Below are positions 23,768-35,523 of a DNA stretch of 64,000 nucleotides, one piece after another (position 1 is the stretch's first letter; each line of letters opens with the position of its first letter). The notes under the pieces were generated by a model. The model ran no database searches. It was given only the letters and a program-made list of their open reading frames with translations, and was not told where the DNA came from. Location: positions 248,001 through 312,000 of the forward strand of contig MJGA01000023.1 of the NCBI GenBank assembly GCA_001910725.1, given 5' to 3'. Source of the DNA: Phanerodontia chrysosporium. Lineage: Eukaryota; Basidiomycota; Agaricomycetes; Polyporales; Phanerochaetaceae. Made by a program: the position numbers and the translations under genes.

Positions 23768-24359
23768 TGCAGAACATGTTTGCTATGGTGCGTCCTTCCT
23801 ATAGCGTGTTCTCTGAAGCAGGCTCAGAGTTTTCGGCAGGTCCCCAATCCATGGGCTGAGCAAGGTGTGGAATCTGACGCGATGTGGTGGGGAGTAGTGG
23901 CGAAAGTGTAAGCGAGTCGACTGTAGTCTTTATCGAAGCACATGTCATAAATATTGTTGATGAGTGTCGCGCGAGGCAGAGTCGTCGACGGCACCGTGGC
24001 GTCTGATCAGACTCCGAACCGGGTTTGAAGCTGCAACTGTGAACGGGGCCACGTGAAAGAAGACGTCGTGTAAGTTTGAAGTGAGCGGACGACGCTATAA
24101 CTAAGGAAGTTTTGGTTGTGAGACATAACTTGAGCCCAAGGAGCTTTCAAGGTGTCACCGCTGAAGTGGATAACCAGGATTGTGCTCGAGAGCCATCCCG
24201 CCATCTAGAACAATACGACGTCTAGCATTCCAGTCGTAGAATCGTATTATACATTGCATTCGATGCGTTCCCGTCTACTTGACACATTATTTTCTATCGT
24301 AGATAGTAAAGGCGTGCAAATTACAATGAGCGAAGTGAGTCATCCATACCGAAGGACGT
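23768..24359. other. Intergenic, nothing recognised
   Basis: This is the 3' flank of the secreted-protein pseudogene and of the convergently oriented Hsp110 gene. No open frame with domain content is seen. Confidence 0.5.
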
Positions 24360-26885
24360 TTAGTCGATGTCCATCTCCGGCGGGCCGTTGTCCTGGCCGT
24401 TCTCCTGCGGGGGCTGCTGCTGACCCTCGGGCTGGGGCTGGGGCTCAGCCTCAGGCTTGGGGGTCTGCTGGCCGCTCGCGGGCTGATCGACCTTTGGCGG
24501 CTTCGGCTTGGGGCGGGTAAGGATTGGCGTCGCGAAGAAGATGATCTCCTCGCGCTTCTTGAGGACATCGGCGGACTTGAGGACGGGCTCGACGTTCTTC
24601 GGCCGCTCGGACTGGCGCGCGATCTGGTCCTCGAGCCATTGCTGGACGGTCGCGCACTTCTCGATGACGGCCTGCTTGTCCTTCTCATCGATGTGCGCGA
24701 ACTTCTCGTCGTTAGACTGCGCCTGCGACATGTACTGGTTGATCGTCTCGCGCAGCTGGCTGACGACCTTCGAGCGCTCCTCCGCCTCGCGGTAGCGGAA
24801 AGTGATCGGATCGCCGAGGACCTTGAGAGCATCGAGCTTCTCGACGTACACGGACTTGGTCGCATCCTCGCCCTCCTCCGAGTACAGCCACTCCTCCGCC
24901 TTCGAGAGCGCCTCAAGCAGCTTCTGCTTCTCCTCGGCCTGGACATACGCCGCGAAACGGTCGTCGAGCTTGCCACGCATGTCGTAGATGTACTCCTCGA
25001 GCGCGTTCTTGCGGTCCTCGGTGTCGGCGACGAGCTTGTCCGCGGCCCACATCTCAGCCTCCTGCTGCTTGTACTGCTCAAGCACAGTCGGGTCGAGACT
25101 AGTCGAGTGCCAGACGAAAGGCACGGGGTTCTTCTTCAGGACCTTCTTCTTCTTTGGTGGCTCCTCGGCCCCATCGACAGCCATCTCCTCCTTCTCCTCG
25201 ATCTCCTCAGTGTATGCGGATTCGAAGGAGACGACACCCTGCAGGTTCAGGCGCGTCTTGACCTTGACAACGGTGAGGTCGCCAGACGGGTTCTTGGGTA
25301 CATCCTTGCACGTGAAGCGCGCGACCCATGGGTTGATGCCGCCGGGCAGCTTCTCGGGCTCCGCGTACTCGGCCTGGAGGTCGAACGGCCCGCTGCGGTA
25401 GAAGGTGAGTGCCTTGGTCGAGGGAATGGCGTTGCCCTTGGGGAAGACAACGAGCTCGGTGTCCTCTTCGGGCTCGCCGGGCTGCTTATCCCACTTGACC
25501 TTGACGGCATATGGGGTGATGTCATGGATGGCAAAGTCACGGACACGGAAGACAGGGGAAAGCATCGCGCAAGCGAAGGTGGCACCACGAGCGGCAGCCT
25601 CATCCTGGTTGAGGGTGGTCGAGAGCTGCTTGCCCTGGAAGACAGCCTGGATCTTGGCACGGACAGCAGGAATACGAGTACAACCACCGACGAGCTCGAC
25701 CGCGTCGATCTGGTCGAGAGTGAGACCAGAGTCGGCGAGAGCCTGCTCAATAGGGGCAGTCACGCGCTCGAGCACACCAGCGATGAGTTGCTCGTACTCC
25801 TCACGGGTAATGCGGCTGGATGCGTCAACATCGTTCATGATCGATTCGACGTTGAGGGGCGCCTCCGCGTTCGCCGAAAGGACCTTCTTGACCTTGTCGC
25901 AGCCAGCCTGCAAACGGAAAGTCGCCTTGGGGTTGGAGAGGACATCAATCTTGTACTTGGTCTTGAACTCCTCGGCGAAGTGCTGGACTAGAGCGTAGTC
26001 AATGTCGCGACCGCCGACGTGCCTGTCGTAGGCGGCAGACTTGACAGTAAGCTGGCCCTTGGCGAAGGCGACGACCGAAACGGACATCTGAGAGTGACCG
26101 ACATCGACGAAAACGACGTGACGCGGGTTCTCAGGTTCGGGGAGGTCGGATTTTGTGATACCCCAGCCGAGGGCGACAGCGGTGTGGTCGTTGATCAGGC
26201 GGAGGACGTTGAGGTTGGCAATGGCAGCGGCGTCGAGCACAGCTCGTCTTTGCGCGTCGGTGTACCAGCCAGGAACGGTGATGACGACATCGCTAACGCC
26301 AGTCTTCAGCTCGCTTGCCGCGATATCGCGAAGCTTGCCAAAGTACGCGGCAGTAAGCTGTGTAGCGGAGAACTGACGCTGCTCGCCAAGATATTGAACC
26401 TGTTACGAAAGTTAGCAAACCCATAACGACACGAGATATTTTAAAACGGGAGGCGTACCTGTGCACCGACAGTTCCATTGACATCGACAAGCTTGACATG
26501 GGTGAACTTCCTCTCAACGCCCTCGATCTCAGGATCGGAAATTGTCCTTCCAATGAGACGCTTCAGGGATCCGATGGTGTTACGGAAGTTGGAGGTTTCC
26601 AAAGTCTTCGCAGCCTCACCGATGGAACGCTGCTTGAAGCCGAACGAAACGAGAGATCTAGAGTTATCAGGCCGTCAGCACTCGTGTATATGCGTCTCCT
26701 GACAATCTATGCGTACGGTGTGGCCCGATTTGAGACCTCGTTCGTGATAATGTCAATGCCACGGTGTCTTGCAACACCAATCTGGAGTAGCACATCTTCG
26801 TCAGCGTCCTTTGGATTTCGCCCAGACGAACGCGGGAACGCACCTTGCTGTGCAAAGCACCGAAATCAATACCAACGACGGCCAT
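24360..26885 (-). CDS. SSE1: Hsp110-family chaperone (Sse1-like)
   Basis: Hsp110 proteins act in the cytosol as nucleotide exchange factors and holdases for Hsp70. The ATG at 26885 gives MAVVGIDFGALHSK, the Hsp110 version of the Hsp70 ATPase start. Short introns near 26840, 26700 and 26430 precede one long exon from about 26400 to the TAA at 24360. ATPase landmarks are visible: VITVPGWYTDAQRRAVLDAA, NDHTAVALGWGI, VVFVDVGHSQMSVSV and VELVGGCTRIPAV. After the beta-domain, the acidic loop (EEIEEKEEMAVDGAEEPPKK) and the helical C-terminal half are typical of Hsp110 rather than Hsp70. Total length is about 775 residues. The tail is Pro/Gln-rich (PQPQPEGQQQPPQ) and ends EMDID. I found no clean heat-shock element (nTTCnnGAAn) upstream. 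Confidence 0.93.
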
Positions 26886-27896
26886 GACTGTTCAGAAGCG
26901 TATCAGAACGTATCAGGTCGTGAAGGGGAGTAGTGGAGGGAAGGAAAGTCGTGAAGCAGGCTGCTGCAGATTATGCGCCTCGCCAGCCTTTTTACGCGCC
27001 CGAAATTTGGGCGTGACAAGGTCTTATTTCGATAAGGTTCTCGCCTGTTCTACTGCCTTCCACCACGCGGTCTCTGCACGGTTTCCTCGAGGCTTTGTCC
27101 TCTACACGTCTATACACAGCCCTTGTACGACAAATGGTTCTTGTTATCGCATCTAGGAAGATACCCCGCGGCGTAGCTTTGCGAGCAAAGACACTTGCCT
27201 GGATGTGTGTCACGGCGTTATGGTCACTTGTTACAGACGCCATCACAGCTAACCCCCATTCTAGGGGTTACCAAAGCATCGTCCTCGCACTCTGAGAGTT
27301 GCATGACGAGGGTAGTGCCTGGCTCTTTACAGACGTGGCAGCATGCAAACCTGAAGAGTCGCCTAGAATCGCAAACGCTACCGTGAGATTTGAGACTGGC
27401 GCAGGCTCTCAACCCTCTACATGAGACCTCAATTCTCGGATAGTCGTCTGTCGCCACAGACGTGGTGTGGCGCGACATTCAACCGTTTCCACTGCACCAC
27501 GGCAGCTGCCCCTCTCCCAAGGAGCTGGTTTCCACATCCACGCGTATGATCTATGTGATCTGACCTTGCATGGTCGCATAACAGGCCACCTGATCGTCTT
27601 GCAGACCAGAAACACAGGTGGGGAGCACTCGGGCAAAGCGAAGATACGCCGTATGTCGAAGTGGCACAGTGAAGGGACATACGATCTCGAGTCACTTACT
27701 GTGCAGTTTGGCGTCAAGAAAAGGAGCAGGGTCAAAGATGACAGCCCGAGACCCATACGAATCGGAATGCCGTTTTACTATACAAGGGAGCACAGGTGGC
27801 AGAGTCCCAGTAGGTACGAGGCCGAGACGTACAGGCCCGGGTGCGTGTCAAAGGGCAGCCGCTGCTGTCAGTCCGTTCTCTTCACTAGCGTTGCAG
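26886..27896. other. Intergenic, nothing recognised
   Basis: This covers the Hsp110 promoter and the 3' flank of the CoA-binding-fold gene. Overlapping short frames on both strands (for example 27467-27982 plus) show no domain. Confidence 0.45.
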
Positions 27897-28502
27897 TTAC
27901 AGGAGACTCCGAAGGATGGAATCGCCCTCCACGAGGATGCAAGGCCCGCCGTAGATCACCCTGTCCGCGAGGTTCTCCTTGATATACTTGACCACAGCCT
28001 CGTCTTCGGCACCTGGCTGTAGCCAGAGAGCGGGGATCTGCAGTTCCTTGGCCTGCTCGAGGATCCCGAGCGTGACCTGGGGGAGGCGACGTCAGGAAGG
28101 TGTGTAGCACACGGAGGGGCGATCAGCGCACCTTGGCGGGGGTGATGACGCTCACGGACGTGTGCTTCGGGTCCGGGAGGTCCGCGAGCGCACGCAGAGT
28201 GGCGATACCCTCGAGCTCGTCCTCTTTCTATCACGCAGCACGGTCTATGTCAGTTTATACGGGATAAGCGAAAGGCCGCGTAGGCAGTACCGGATGGATA
28301 GGGGTCACATCCTTGTTGCGTGCAAGGTACCACTTGAGCACCTGCAGCAAAGTCAGCCATTTGGTGCGCGATCCAGCTATGACGACACTTGTTGCACTGT
28401 GCTCACCTTTGTGCCGAACTTTGTCTGGTCCTTGGACGCGCCAACGACGGCGTACTTGGGTGCAGAGAGAAACGTCTTCTTGACCTCGGAGAATGCTGCC
28501 AT
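27897..28502 (-). CDS. CoA-binding (Rossmann-fold) domain protein
   Basis: Three or four exons encode about 145 residues. ATG 28502 gives MAAFSEVKKTFLSAPKYAVV, and the nucleotide-binding turn is VVGASKDQTKFG. After an intron follow VLKWYLARNKDVTPIHP, then ELEGIATLRALADLPDPKHT, SVSVITPAKVTLGILEQAKE, ALWLQPGAEDEAVV and VIYGGPCILVEGDSI, ending at TAA 27897-27899. This is the CoA_binding_2 family (YccU-like), which resembles the CoA-binding half of succinyl-CoA ligase alpha but lacks the ligase domain. Biochemical function in fungi is unknown. The full domain length suggests an intact gene. Confidence 0.85.
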
Positions 28503-28923
28503 CGCGTTGAGTGGGCGGAAGCAAGATGTACACAGGACCCGACGCAACTTGGACGGAAGACCTGGGCATGCACGCAATCTCCGCGCGGATGAGTCAATCG
28601 ACTTTCAAACTGCGTCGGCACACGACGCTTGATGCGAGTGAGCGAGCGCAGAACGGCTTCTGCCTCACACGGAAACGCGTGAACGCGTACCCAAACAAAC
28701 TCCCCACAAAAGATACTCAAAAACCTTGATGATCTTTTTTGCTGCGGGTTGGCACTTGTTCAGGAGGAATCTTGCTGTTCCTTCGCGCGCCTAACCAGAT
28801 CATTCCACGGGCACGTACTCCCTACGCACTGCGATTCCGCCTCCTGCCACCCTTCCGCACCTTTGAGCATGTTCTCCGTGCGAATTACATGTATTCTGAG
28901 CAAAATGTAAAGCAGCAAAAAGT
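28503..28923. other. Intergenic between the CoA-binding-fold gene and tRNA-Ser
   Basis: It holds the promoter of the minus-strand CoA-binding-fold gene. No further gene is seen. Confidence 0.45.
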
Positions 28924-29017
28924 CGTCACCTGGGCGATTCGAACACCCGCGTGCAAAGCACAACCGCTTACAGCTACGTATAGCAGGCGATCCCGTTAAC
29001 CACTCCGGCAAAGTGAC
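28924..29017 (-). tRNA. tRNA-Ser(GCT) with a 12-nt intron
   Basis: Read on the minus strand, the acceptor GTCACTT pairs with AGGTGAC over all seven positions (one G-U), and the discriminator is G. The D stem is CCG/CGG around GAGTGGTTAA. The anticodon stem ATCGC/GCGGT closes a loop whose anticodon is GCT, interrupted after position 37 by about 12 nt. A long variable arm GTGC-TTT-GCAC marks a class II tRNA, and the T arm is GGGTG-TTCGAAT-CGCCC. Long arm, GCT and G73 together indicate serine. No CCA is encoded, as expected in a nuclear gene. Confidence 0.93.
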
Positions 29018-29878
29018 TTGTACGTACAAATATGTGTTAGCAATACATAGGCATATGACCTACAACTGGGATCCTGAAGATTGAGCAATAACTCTCAATA
29101 TAATGGCCCTTGCGACCTATGCAGTCTATGTTTTGCACTCCAGGTCGCTATATATCACTACTCTGAGGAGTCGGAAGTAGGGCTTCCGGGTCGTTGCTAT
29201 CGCTGCTGGCGCGTTGTTACCGTTGCAACTTCGGCAAGCGTCGGGCGATCGCATTGGAGCAGCCGTCGTTGATCGCCCCCTACAACGTCATGCGAGCTCT
29301 CGCGCTGGAGTTGTCCGCGAGTACGGGGATGCACGATGTACTCGAGGCTTGTCTCGGCCTGAGGTGCGAGGTTTCGCTAAAAGGCACGACATCAAGATGT
29401 TGACCACGGTCGGCCCGCCATCTGCCTCAGCGAAGAGTAATGCCAAGGTTGTGGAACAATGCATGGGAAGAATCAAACTTTGGAGGCTTTCAGAGATGCG
29501 ACGGCGCAGACTTTTGCAAGGGTGATAGATACATCCCACCATACTGTCTAGAGACCGCCTGCTGCGGTGTGCAAGGCTCTGCAGTTTGTCACGGAAATGT
29601 CATGTCGTGGCTGGGTCGGGGAGAAGCAACGGAGGCCAGGGCGTCTGCTGTCGCCGGAGAAACTGCCAGAGTCGGGAGACGGTTGTTTGTTGCTGTTTTG
29701 CTACCATTGATCAACAATTTGGTTGGGCGCTTATGGTCGTTATCCTTCCCACCTCCACCTCCTTTCCTCGCCGTTTCGATACTCACCGACCCCCTCCCGC
29801 TCGTTTGTTCGTTGTTTGCTTTGTTAGATCTACCAAGACTTAAGTTATCCCCCACCCAGCTTTTTTTCTCATTCCGCC
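29018..29878. promoter_or_regulatory. Upstream region of the G-alpha gene
   Basis: No recognisable gene is seen. From about 29700 to 29878 the plus strand is pyrimidine-rich (for example CCTCCACCTCCTTTCC, CCCCCACCCAGCTTTTTTTC), typical of core promoters and 5' UTRs of strongly expressed fungal genes. It ends 2-3 bp before the MGCVQS start. Confidence 0.4.
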
Positions 29879-31289
29879 ATGGGTTGTGTGCAGTCTACAG
29901 GTGTCGACGAGGAGGCGAAAGCTCGTACGTTGTGATCCTCTCTGGTCACCGCCTGTTGTTCACCCTCGGCACTTCCAGGCAACGACGAGATCGAGAACCA
30001 GCTGAAGCGGGACCGCGCCATGGCGAAGAACGAGATTAAGATGTTGCTGCTCGGTGCTGGAGAGTCCGGCAAGGTGCGTTGACCTGTCCGTGTCCCGAGC
30101 GAACCTGGCCTGAGCCCCAAGCGCAGTCGACCGTGCTCAAGCAAATGAAGCTCATCCACAATGGTGGATACAACGACGCTGAACGTGAGCAGTACAAGGA
30201 GATCATCTACTCCAACACTATCCAATCTATGCGGTGCGTCTATCCCTTGTTCCCGCTTTGGTTTAGCCGCTTTGGTCGCTGGGCTTGTGACTGACTTGTT
30301 CCACAGTGCCATTCTCGATGCCATGCCGCAGCTGGATATCCAACTCAACCCCCAGAATGATGCTCGCCGGTCGATCATTCTTGGTCTGCAAGGCAGCCTC
30401 GACGCCGACGTCCTACCAACGGACGTCGCGGACGCCATCCGCGGACTCTGGCAAGATCCTGGCGTGCGGGAAGCCGTCAGTAGGTCGCGAGAGTTCCAGC
30501 TTAACGACTCCGCTGTGTACTATTTCAACATGATCGACCGGATGGCCGCACCAGACTACATGCCAACCGATCAAGATATTCTCCGTTCACGAGTGAAGAC
30601 GACCGGTATCACCGAAACCACATTCAAGGTCGGCGAGTTGACCTACAAGCTCTTCGATGTCGGTGGTCAGCGGTCAGAGCGTAAAAAGTGGATTCACTGT
30701 TTCGAGAACGTCACTGCGCTGGTGTTCTTGGTCAGTTTGAGCGAGTACGACCAGATGCTGTACGAGGATGAGAGCGTCGTAAGTAGCCCTACCGATCGTG
30801 TTCCTTGTCCCGTTGATGAACACCGCTCTAGAACCGTATGCAAGAAGCGCTGACGCTGTTCGACTCGATATGCAACTCGCGGTGGTTCGTCAAGACGTCC
30901 ATCGTAAGTTCTTGTATGCTGTGTTCCGGGGCCTCCCACTTATGCGTGCATTGCCTAGATTCTCTTCTTGAACAAGATCGACTTGTTCGCTGAGAAGCTG
31001 CCAAGATCACCACTCGGCGACTACTTCCCGGATTACACAGGCGGGGACAACTACGACGCAGCCTGCGCTTACCTGTTGAACCGCTTCGTGTCGCTGAATC
31101 AGAGCGCGGCGACGAAACAGATCTACGCACACTACACATGTGCAACAGATACAAACCAGATCAAATGTGCGTACCACTACCCTGTGTTTGTTTCCCCTGC
31201 TTACATTGCGTTTGATGCGAACAGTCGTCCTCAGTGCGATCCAGGACATCCTGCTTCAGCTGCATCTGCGGGAATGTGGTCTTCTGTAA
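29879..31289 (+). CDS. Heterotrimeric G protein alpha subunit, group I (Gi-like)
   Basis: The protein is about 354 residues in seven exons or so. N-terminal MGCVQS gives the myristoylation glycine and palmitoylation cysteine, placing it at the plasma membrane. The GTPase motifs are complete: GAGESGKST (P-loop), the switch I arginine in RSRVKTTGI, DVGGQRSERKKW (switch II), FLNKIDLFAEK and the TCATDT guanine-recognition loop. The C-terminus ECGLL has cysteine at position -4, the pertussis-toxin-type site of fungal group I G-alphas. Introns at 29925, 30074, 30234, 30780, 30904 and 31167 interrupt the frame, and the last joins IK to FVLSAIQDILL. It transduces receptor signals, probably pheromone or nutrient. 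The particular paralogue number cannot be assigned here. Confidence 0.93.
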
Positions 31290-34052
31290 ACGACGTCTCT
31301 GGCCTGCTCCAAGTCGACGCTCTGCTGCCGTTCGAGCATGCGGATGGGACTCGGCTACATGCACTATCTACCGGTCATCTCTTCTCGTGCGGAAACCCTT
31401 ACATCTGCATCGGCCATCCGAACACAGTACGCCCCCACTACCCAGGAGACGCCCCTTGTGCCTATGCGCACGGTCTCCTGCTGCAGTCCTCCAACTGTCG
31501 CTTCCTTCCTTGACGCTTGCACATATTCTGGATCTTTCCCTCCGTCGTTCTTGTCGATGTGTCTTCTTTCCCTCTTCGTCAGACTCTGTCCTCTTTTTTT
31601 ATTCCTTTTATACCTTCCTCTGTCCTATGATTTGTCACCGGCCTGGCTCCTTCTTCACTGTCTTAATACTTAATCTTCCCCATGCTGTTGTCCGGTACCT
31701 TACACAATATATACCAACTACTTCCTTACCCTGTTTGTGTTTCCGTTATGGTTGCTTGGGTACAATGGAAATCTGTCTGCCACCTGTAGCCTTCTGCGTG
31801 TGCCGGTATTCTTGGTCGTCGCATTCCCTCTGTTCTTTGCCCCTCTCCACCCAATAAGACACCTGTCTCAGCACACCGACACGGAACAGGTGAGCAATAT
31901 CATCGGTCCGTATGCTCAATACTCACCCGTCATCCCTGACAGTCTCGCGGATGTGTCGGTAGGAGAGAATCGGTTTCACGTCCTCGTGCCCGCCTTGGCC
32001 TCGCGCGGGCGCGGCAGACGTGGGCGCCGTGACACCTCGGCCGCACGCTCTGTAGGCCCTCGCGCGTCCCCAACGCCTTTGCCGTGCACGCTGTGCCCGC
32101 CACCCCTGCGCAATTTGTCAGATGGTGCAGCAGCAGCAATAGCAGCAGCGCGGTGCCGCCGACTGTCGCCGGAGGGATTCTGCGCTGCCCGCCCAAGAGA
32201 CGTCGAACTGATCGCGTTTCGCGTGTTGCGCATCGCCACGGCGGACGAATGTCGACTTGGTGCACCCGTGGGTGTGCGCGTGGCGCTAGGTCGCGCCAGC
32301 GCTTTGCACTTCGCTGCCCGTGCATGCCAGGTCTGCTGCGCCCGTCAGGTCGCGTGGCGTCGCTGCCGGCCTTGACGTATGGCACGAATCGGCGTGTCGG
32401 GACTACAGTCGGCCGTGCTTCGAACAGGACCCGACACAGGCCAAGGTCCCGGGCCCGCGTCCCACGCGGGCTTACCGTCGCTGAGATGCGCATTGTTGCT
32501 GCGGAGCGGAGGGCGGTGTTTAGCGTATGTCTATTGTCTAGCGGCGCGACCGATGTCGACAGCTTGTCAAGCGGGGATACGCACATGGAAACTCCGTATC
32601 GCTTCTAGCTCGTCGAGCAGATTGACGTGACGTCAGCGCGCCGTGGTAACGAATGCGGGACTTATGAGGGGGCTGCGTGGCGCGGCGGGTGCACCGTAAG
32701 GTGGCGCACCGTTACGAGCTAGGCTGGACGTCTAGGTGACTCACAGTGAGCAGTCGTGCTCGTAGTGTCCATCACTGATAGCTGACTTGTATCATCCAGT
32801 ACCTACAGTTTTGGTGGTATGCCGACCATGGCACCACCGCCATCGGGCCATGCTTTCTGCTTTCCGCTCAAGTATCAGTCTACTAGCTACTTCCTATTGG
32901 TAAGTGTCCTTTCCGCCCTCAGGGTACTAGGGAACACTGATGCGCCTTCATATGATTCTCTACGGCCCATGGAGATGAATTTGCGATACAGAGTCCCTGT
33001 GAGATATAACTGCGTGTACATTGTCAAACTCATCGATACCTCACGCCTAAGAAAAATCTCATCGTGTTCAGTGACAGGAGGGTGACAAATATTGCATCGC
33101 AAGCAAGGTTACATGGCTGCACCTACTGAACTTCTGGCTTCATCTCCGCGCATCTAGGGGCCTATAACATCCACCTAGTACGCTCCTTGGATATCCATCA
33201 TTTAATCGAGCATCGACTCACGCGCTCATCTTGGAGGCCACGCCCCACTGCAGAGTCGACTAACATGGCTCTGCCGTGCCCGGATATCGCGAGGTGCAGG
33301 GCGCCGACCGTAGGCCGTGGAATTTTGGATGCTCTGAGGGCCATCTCCGTCCATTAGTGTGTGCGATACCCGCAGGGGCCCTGTTCTTCAATTCCATCAA
33401 GGCGCCACACGTCGACAGTGCCGTTAGTCCCCTGACTTCCTCTGACAATGTGACTGTTCACCACCGCACATGAGGCCTCAGCTGAGTGAAAACTCAACAC
33501 GTTGATTGTCTCAAGGTTCAACGCAATGCTTTCACGAGAACTCAATTGAGAGCTTGAGCATATTACAAGACGGAAGTTTAGTGCATTACGTGACCCTCTG
33601 CAATAACGGACGAATCGCGGCGCGTCTCCACTTCGCCCGACGCCATCGAAAGCGGATCAGACTGGAGCTCAGATAAGTGAATGTTTTGGGTTCAGTAGAG
33701 CCACAAACGAGGCTTTCGCTGCATTCTGCCGAACCTTGTCTGTGACGAGAGCGATTTTTTCCTCGATGGCATTTGCATAACGAAACTGAGTTAAATTTAC
33801 GTGGTCCTGTAGGCTAGTACGCGTGCTACGGCACTACGAACGGGAATACATATTCTCCTACTCTGCAGCGTGCGTAACGCGCATACCGCATGCTCTCCTT
33901 TTAGGGAGCCGTCGCCTGAAGTTCGGGATCCACGGCGACTAAGGAAGGCGAGCTGCAGGGCTGCCAAGTAGAGCACGGCGGCATACGCCCCGGCATCACG
34001 GGCAGGGCATAACAGGGGCTTACGTAAATAAACTAGACTGCCGCTGTCTTCG
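31290..34052. other. Gene-poor region, no supported gene
   Basis: It begins with the G-alpha 3' flank and a long pyrimidine-rich tract (about 31500-31620, with a TTTTTTTATTCC core). From about 31980 to 32560 the DNA is GC-rich and open in several frames on both strands (up to about 218 codons), which is what GC bias alone gives. No domain or splice pattern is visible. From 32640 to 34050 I see nothing recognisable. Confidence 0.45.
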
Positions 34053-35523
34053 CTATATGTCATGCAGCCAGGGATGCTGCAACAGCTCGGCAGCACTTGG
34101 ACGTTCAGCGGGCTCAAGGTGGATACACTCTTGAATGAAACTTGCTGCCGCTTTCGCCTCATCGTGGGACACAGTCTTGTAGTTCTCGAGTGCATTCTCA
34201 ACCGGGACATGGAATAGTTCTGGAATCTTGAGAAGGTTTCCTGAGGGCATCAGAAACTTGCGTGAGGATTGTGGTCGATGTGCCGTAAAAGGGGTGCCGC
34301 ACCATGGGAGTCAAAGAAGTCCTTTGCCCGTTCTGCGCGCCCTAACATTGCAGCGCTGAATTGTTCACCTGAGAGCTCCATCATTTTAGCGAGGTGGTCG
34401 TCTTCAACACTCCAGTCGTCACCGCCGCCCTCCGGATGGAACAACCAGCGACCAGAGAGCATCTCAAACACCTGTGAGAGTTCTCACCGTGCTCGGTCAA
34501 TATCTCGTTTGAATGGATCCGAGACACTCACAATGCAGCCGATTGCCCACACGTCGATAGCAGGGCTGAAATCAGACCGAAGTATTACCTCAGGCGCACG
34601 TAAAGAGAACGCCCCAAACAATGGGGCAGTTTGTTGGCCGAGCGGAGCTACGCGCTGCGCTGTTTGTGTGGATGAGCGGACGCAGATCGCGCTTCCTAGA
34701 GATAGAACTCACATTGGCCGAGGTCGGTGAGGACGATCTTCATGTCCTTTGCGCGTGCTGGAGGGTCATCCCAATGGAAATCGGGAGGTAACGGATACGA
34801 GGCGTCAGGTTGGTCTGACGGGAGCGTCGCAAGCCATTTTTCGATGTCTTCGGGAGTCCTCTCAGTGCGGAAGAGCATATTGTCTGGCTTTATGTCTGCG
34901 TATGATCAGACCTGCTATTTGCTGATAACCACCAAAACGTACCAGTGTGAACTATACCTAGGTCGTGCAGGCGTGCAGTGCCACGAAGTACTTGCTTGAT
35001 GATTTTCTTCACTGTGTACACCGGTAGAGCCTTCTGGGGGGCGCTACGCCTGAAGGTCGCGACATCCTGACCGTAGACATCCATCACCATGCAAATGTGG
35101 GATCCTCCTCGCGGTAGCGCAATCTCAAAGTCATCGAGAAGCGTGGGAAGGTGTTCAACTGGGCCAGCGTCCCGTACCGTCTTCATTGACTCGAGCTCGA
35201 GCATCAACCGGGCGCGGTGTTCGTTCGTTGCATCGCGCGTCAGGACTTTGACGGCGTAGTACCGTTTATGTTTCCTAAGGCATGTCAGCGAATGGCGACA
35301 GAGTGTCGAGATGGACCATGGCGCACCGTTCCGTCACATCGCTCACGAGTAACGTGCTCGACCACACCCCCGACCCCAGCTTCACCTGCACGACGTATCG
35401 CTCATTGAGCTTCTCAAGTCGGCGGACGGGATAATAGTCCGGGGGAGGCCCAGTTCTAGCCGGCCAGAAAAAGCTGAAGATATATCTGATCAGCTGTGGG
35501 ATACGGGGTACGAAAGTCGCCAT
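34053..35523 (-). CDS. SRPK-like small protein kinase, paralogue 1
   Basis: Start ATG 35523 (MATFVPRIPQLIRYIFSFFW). The kinase core is divided by five or six introns. The glycine loop is VKLGSGVWSSTLLVSD and the ATP lysine sits in YYAVKVLTRDAT. A DVYGQDVATFRR segment follows, then the catalytic loop GIVHTDIKPDNML (HTD instead of HRD), the metal motif LTDLGQ, the activation-segment end SLRAPEVILRSDF and DVWAIGCI. The C-lobe has FEMLSGRWLFHPEGG and a final ERPSAAELLQHPWL before the stop at 34053. HxDxKPDN with DLG(Q) and RAPEV is the signature of SRPK-related kinases, expanded in agaricomycetes. An active kinase is likely. The substrate is unknown. A paralogue lies 4.6 kb away on the same strand. 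Confidence 0.87.

Noticed and set aside
24639..25991. 450-codon open frame on the plus strand antisense to Hsp110
   Set aside because: It mirrors the codon pattern of the highly expressed GC-biased Hsp110 exon on the other strand. It has no domain and low-complexity Leu/Val/Gly content.
26886..27060. Heat-shock element upstream of Hsp110
   Set aside because: TTC and GAA triplets occur, but none with the 2-nt spacing and three-unit array needed for a convincing site.
31930..32608. Overlapping frames of 170-218 codons on both strands
   Set aside because: Several frames are open at once because of GC bias. There is no motif, splice pattern or similarity to suggest one is real.
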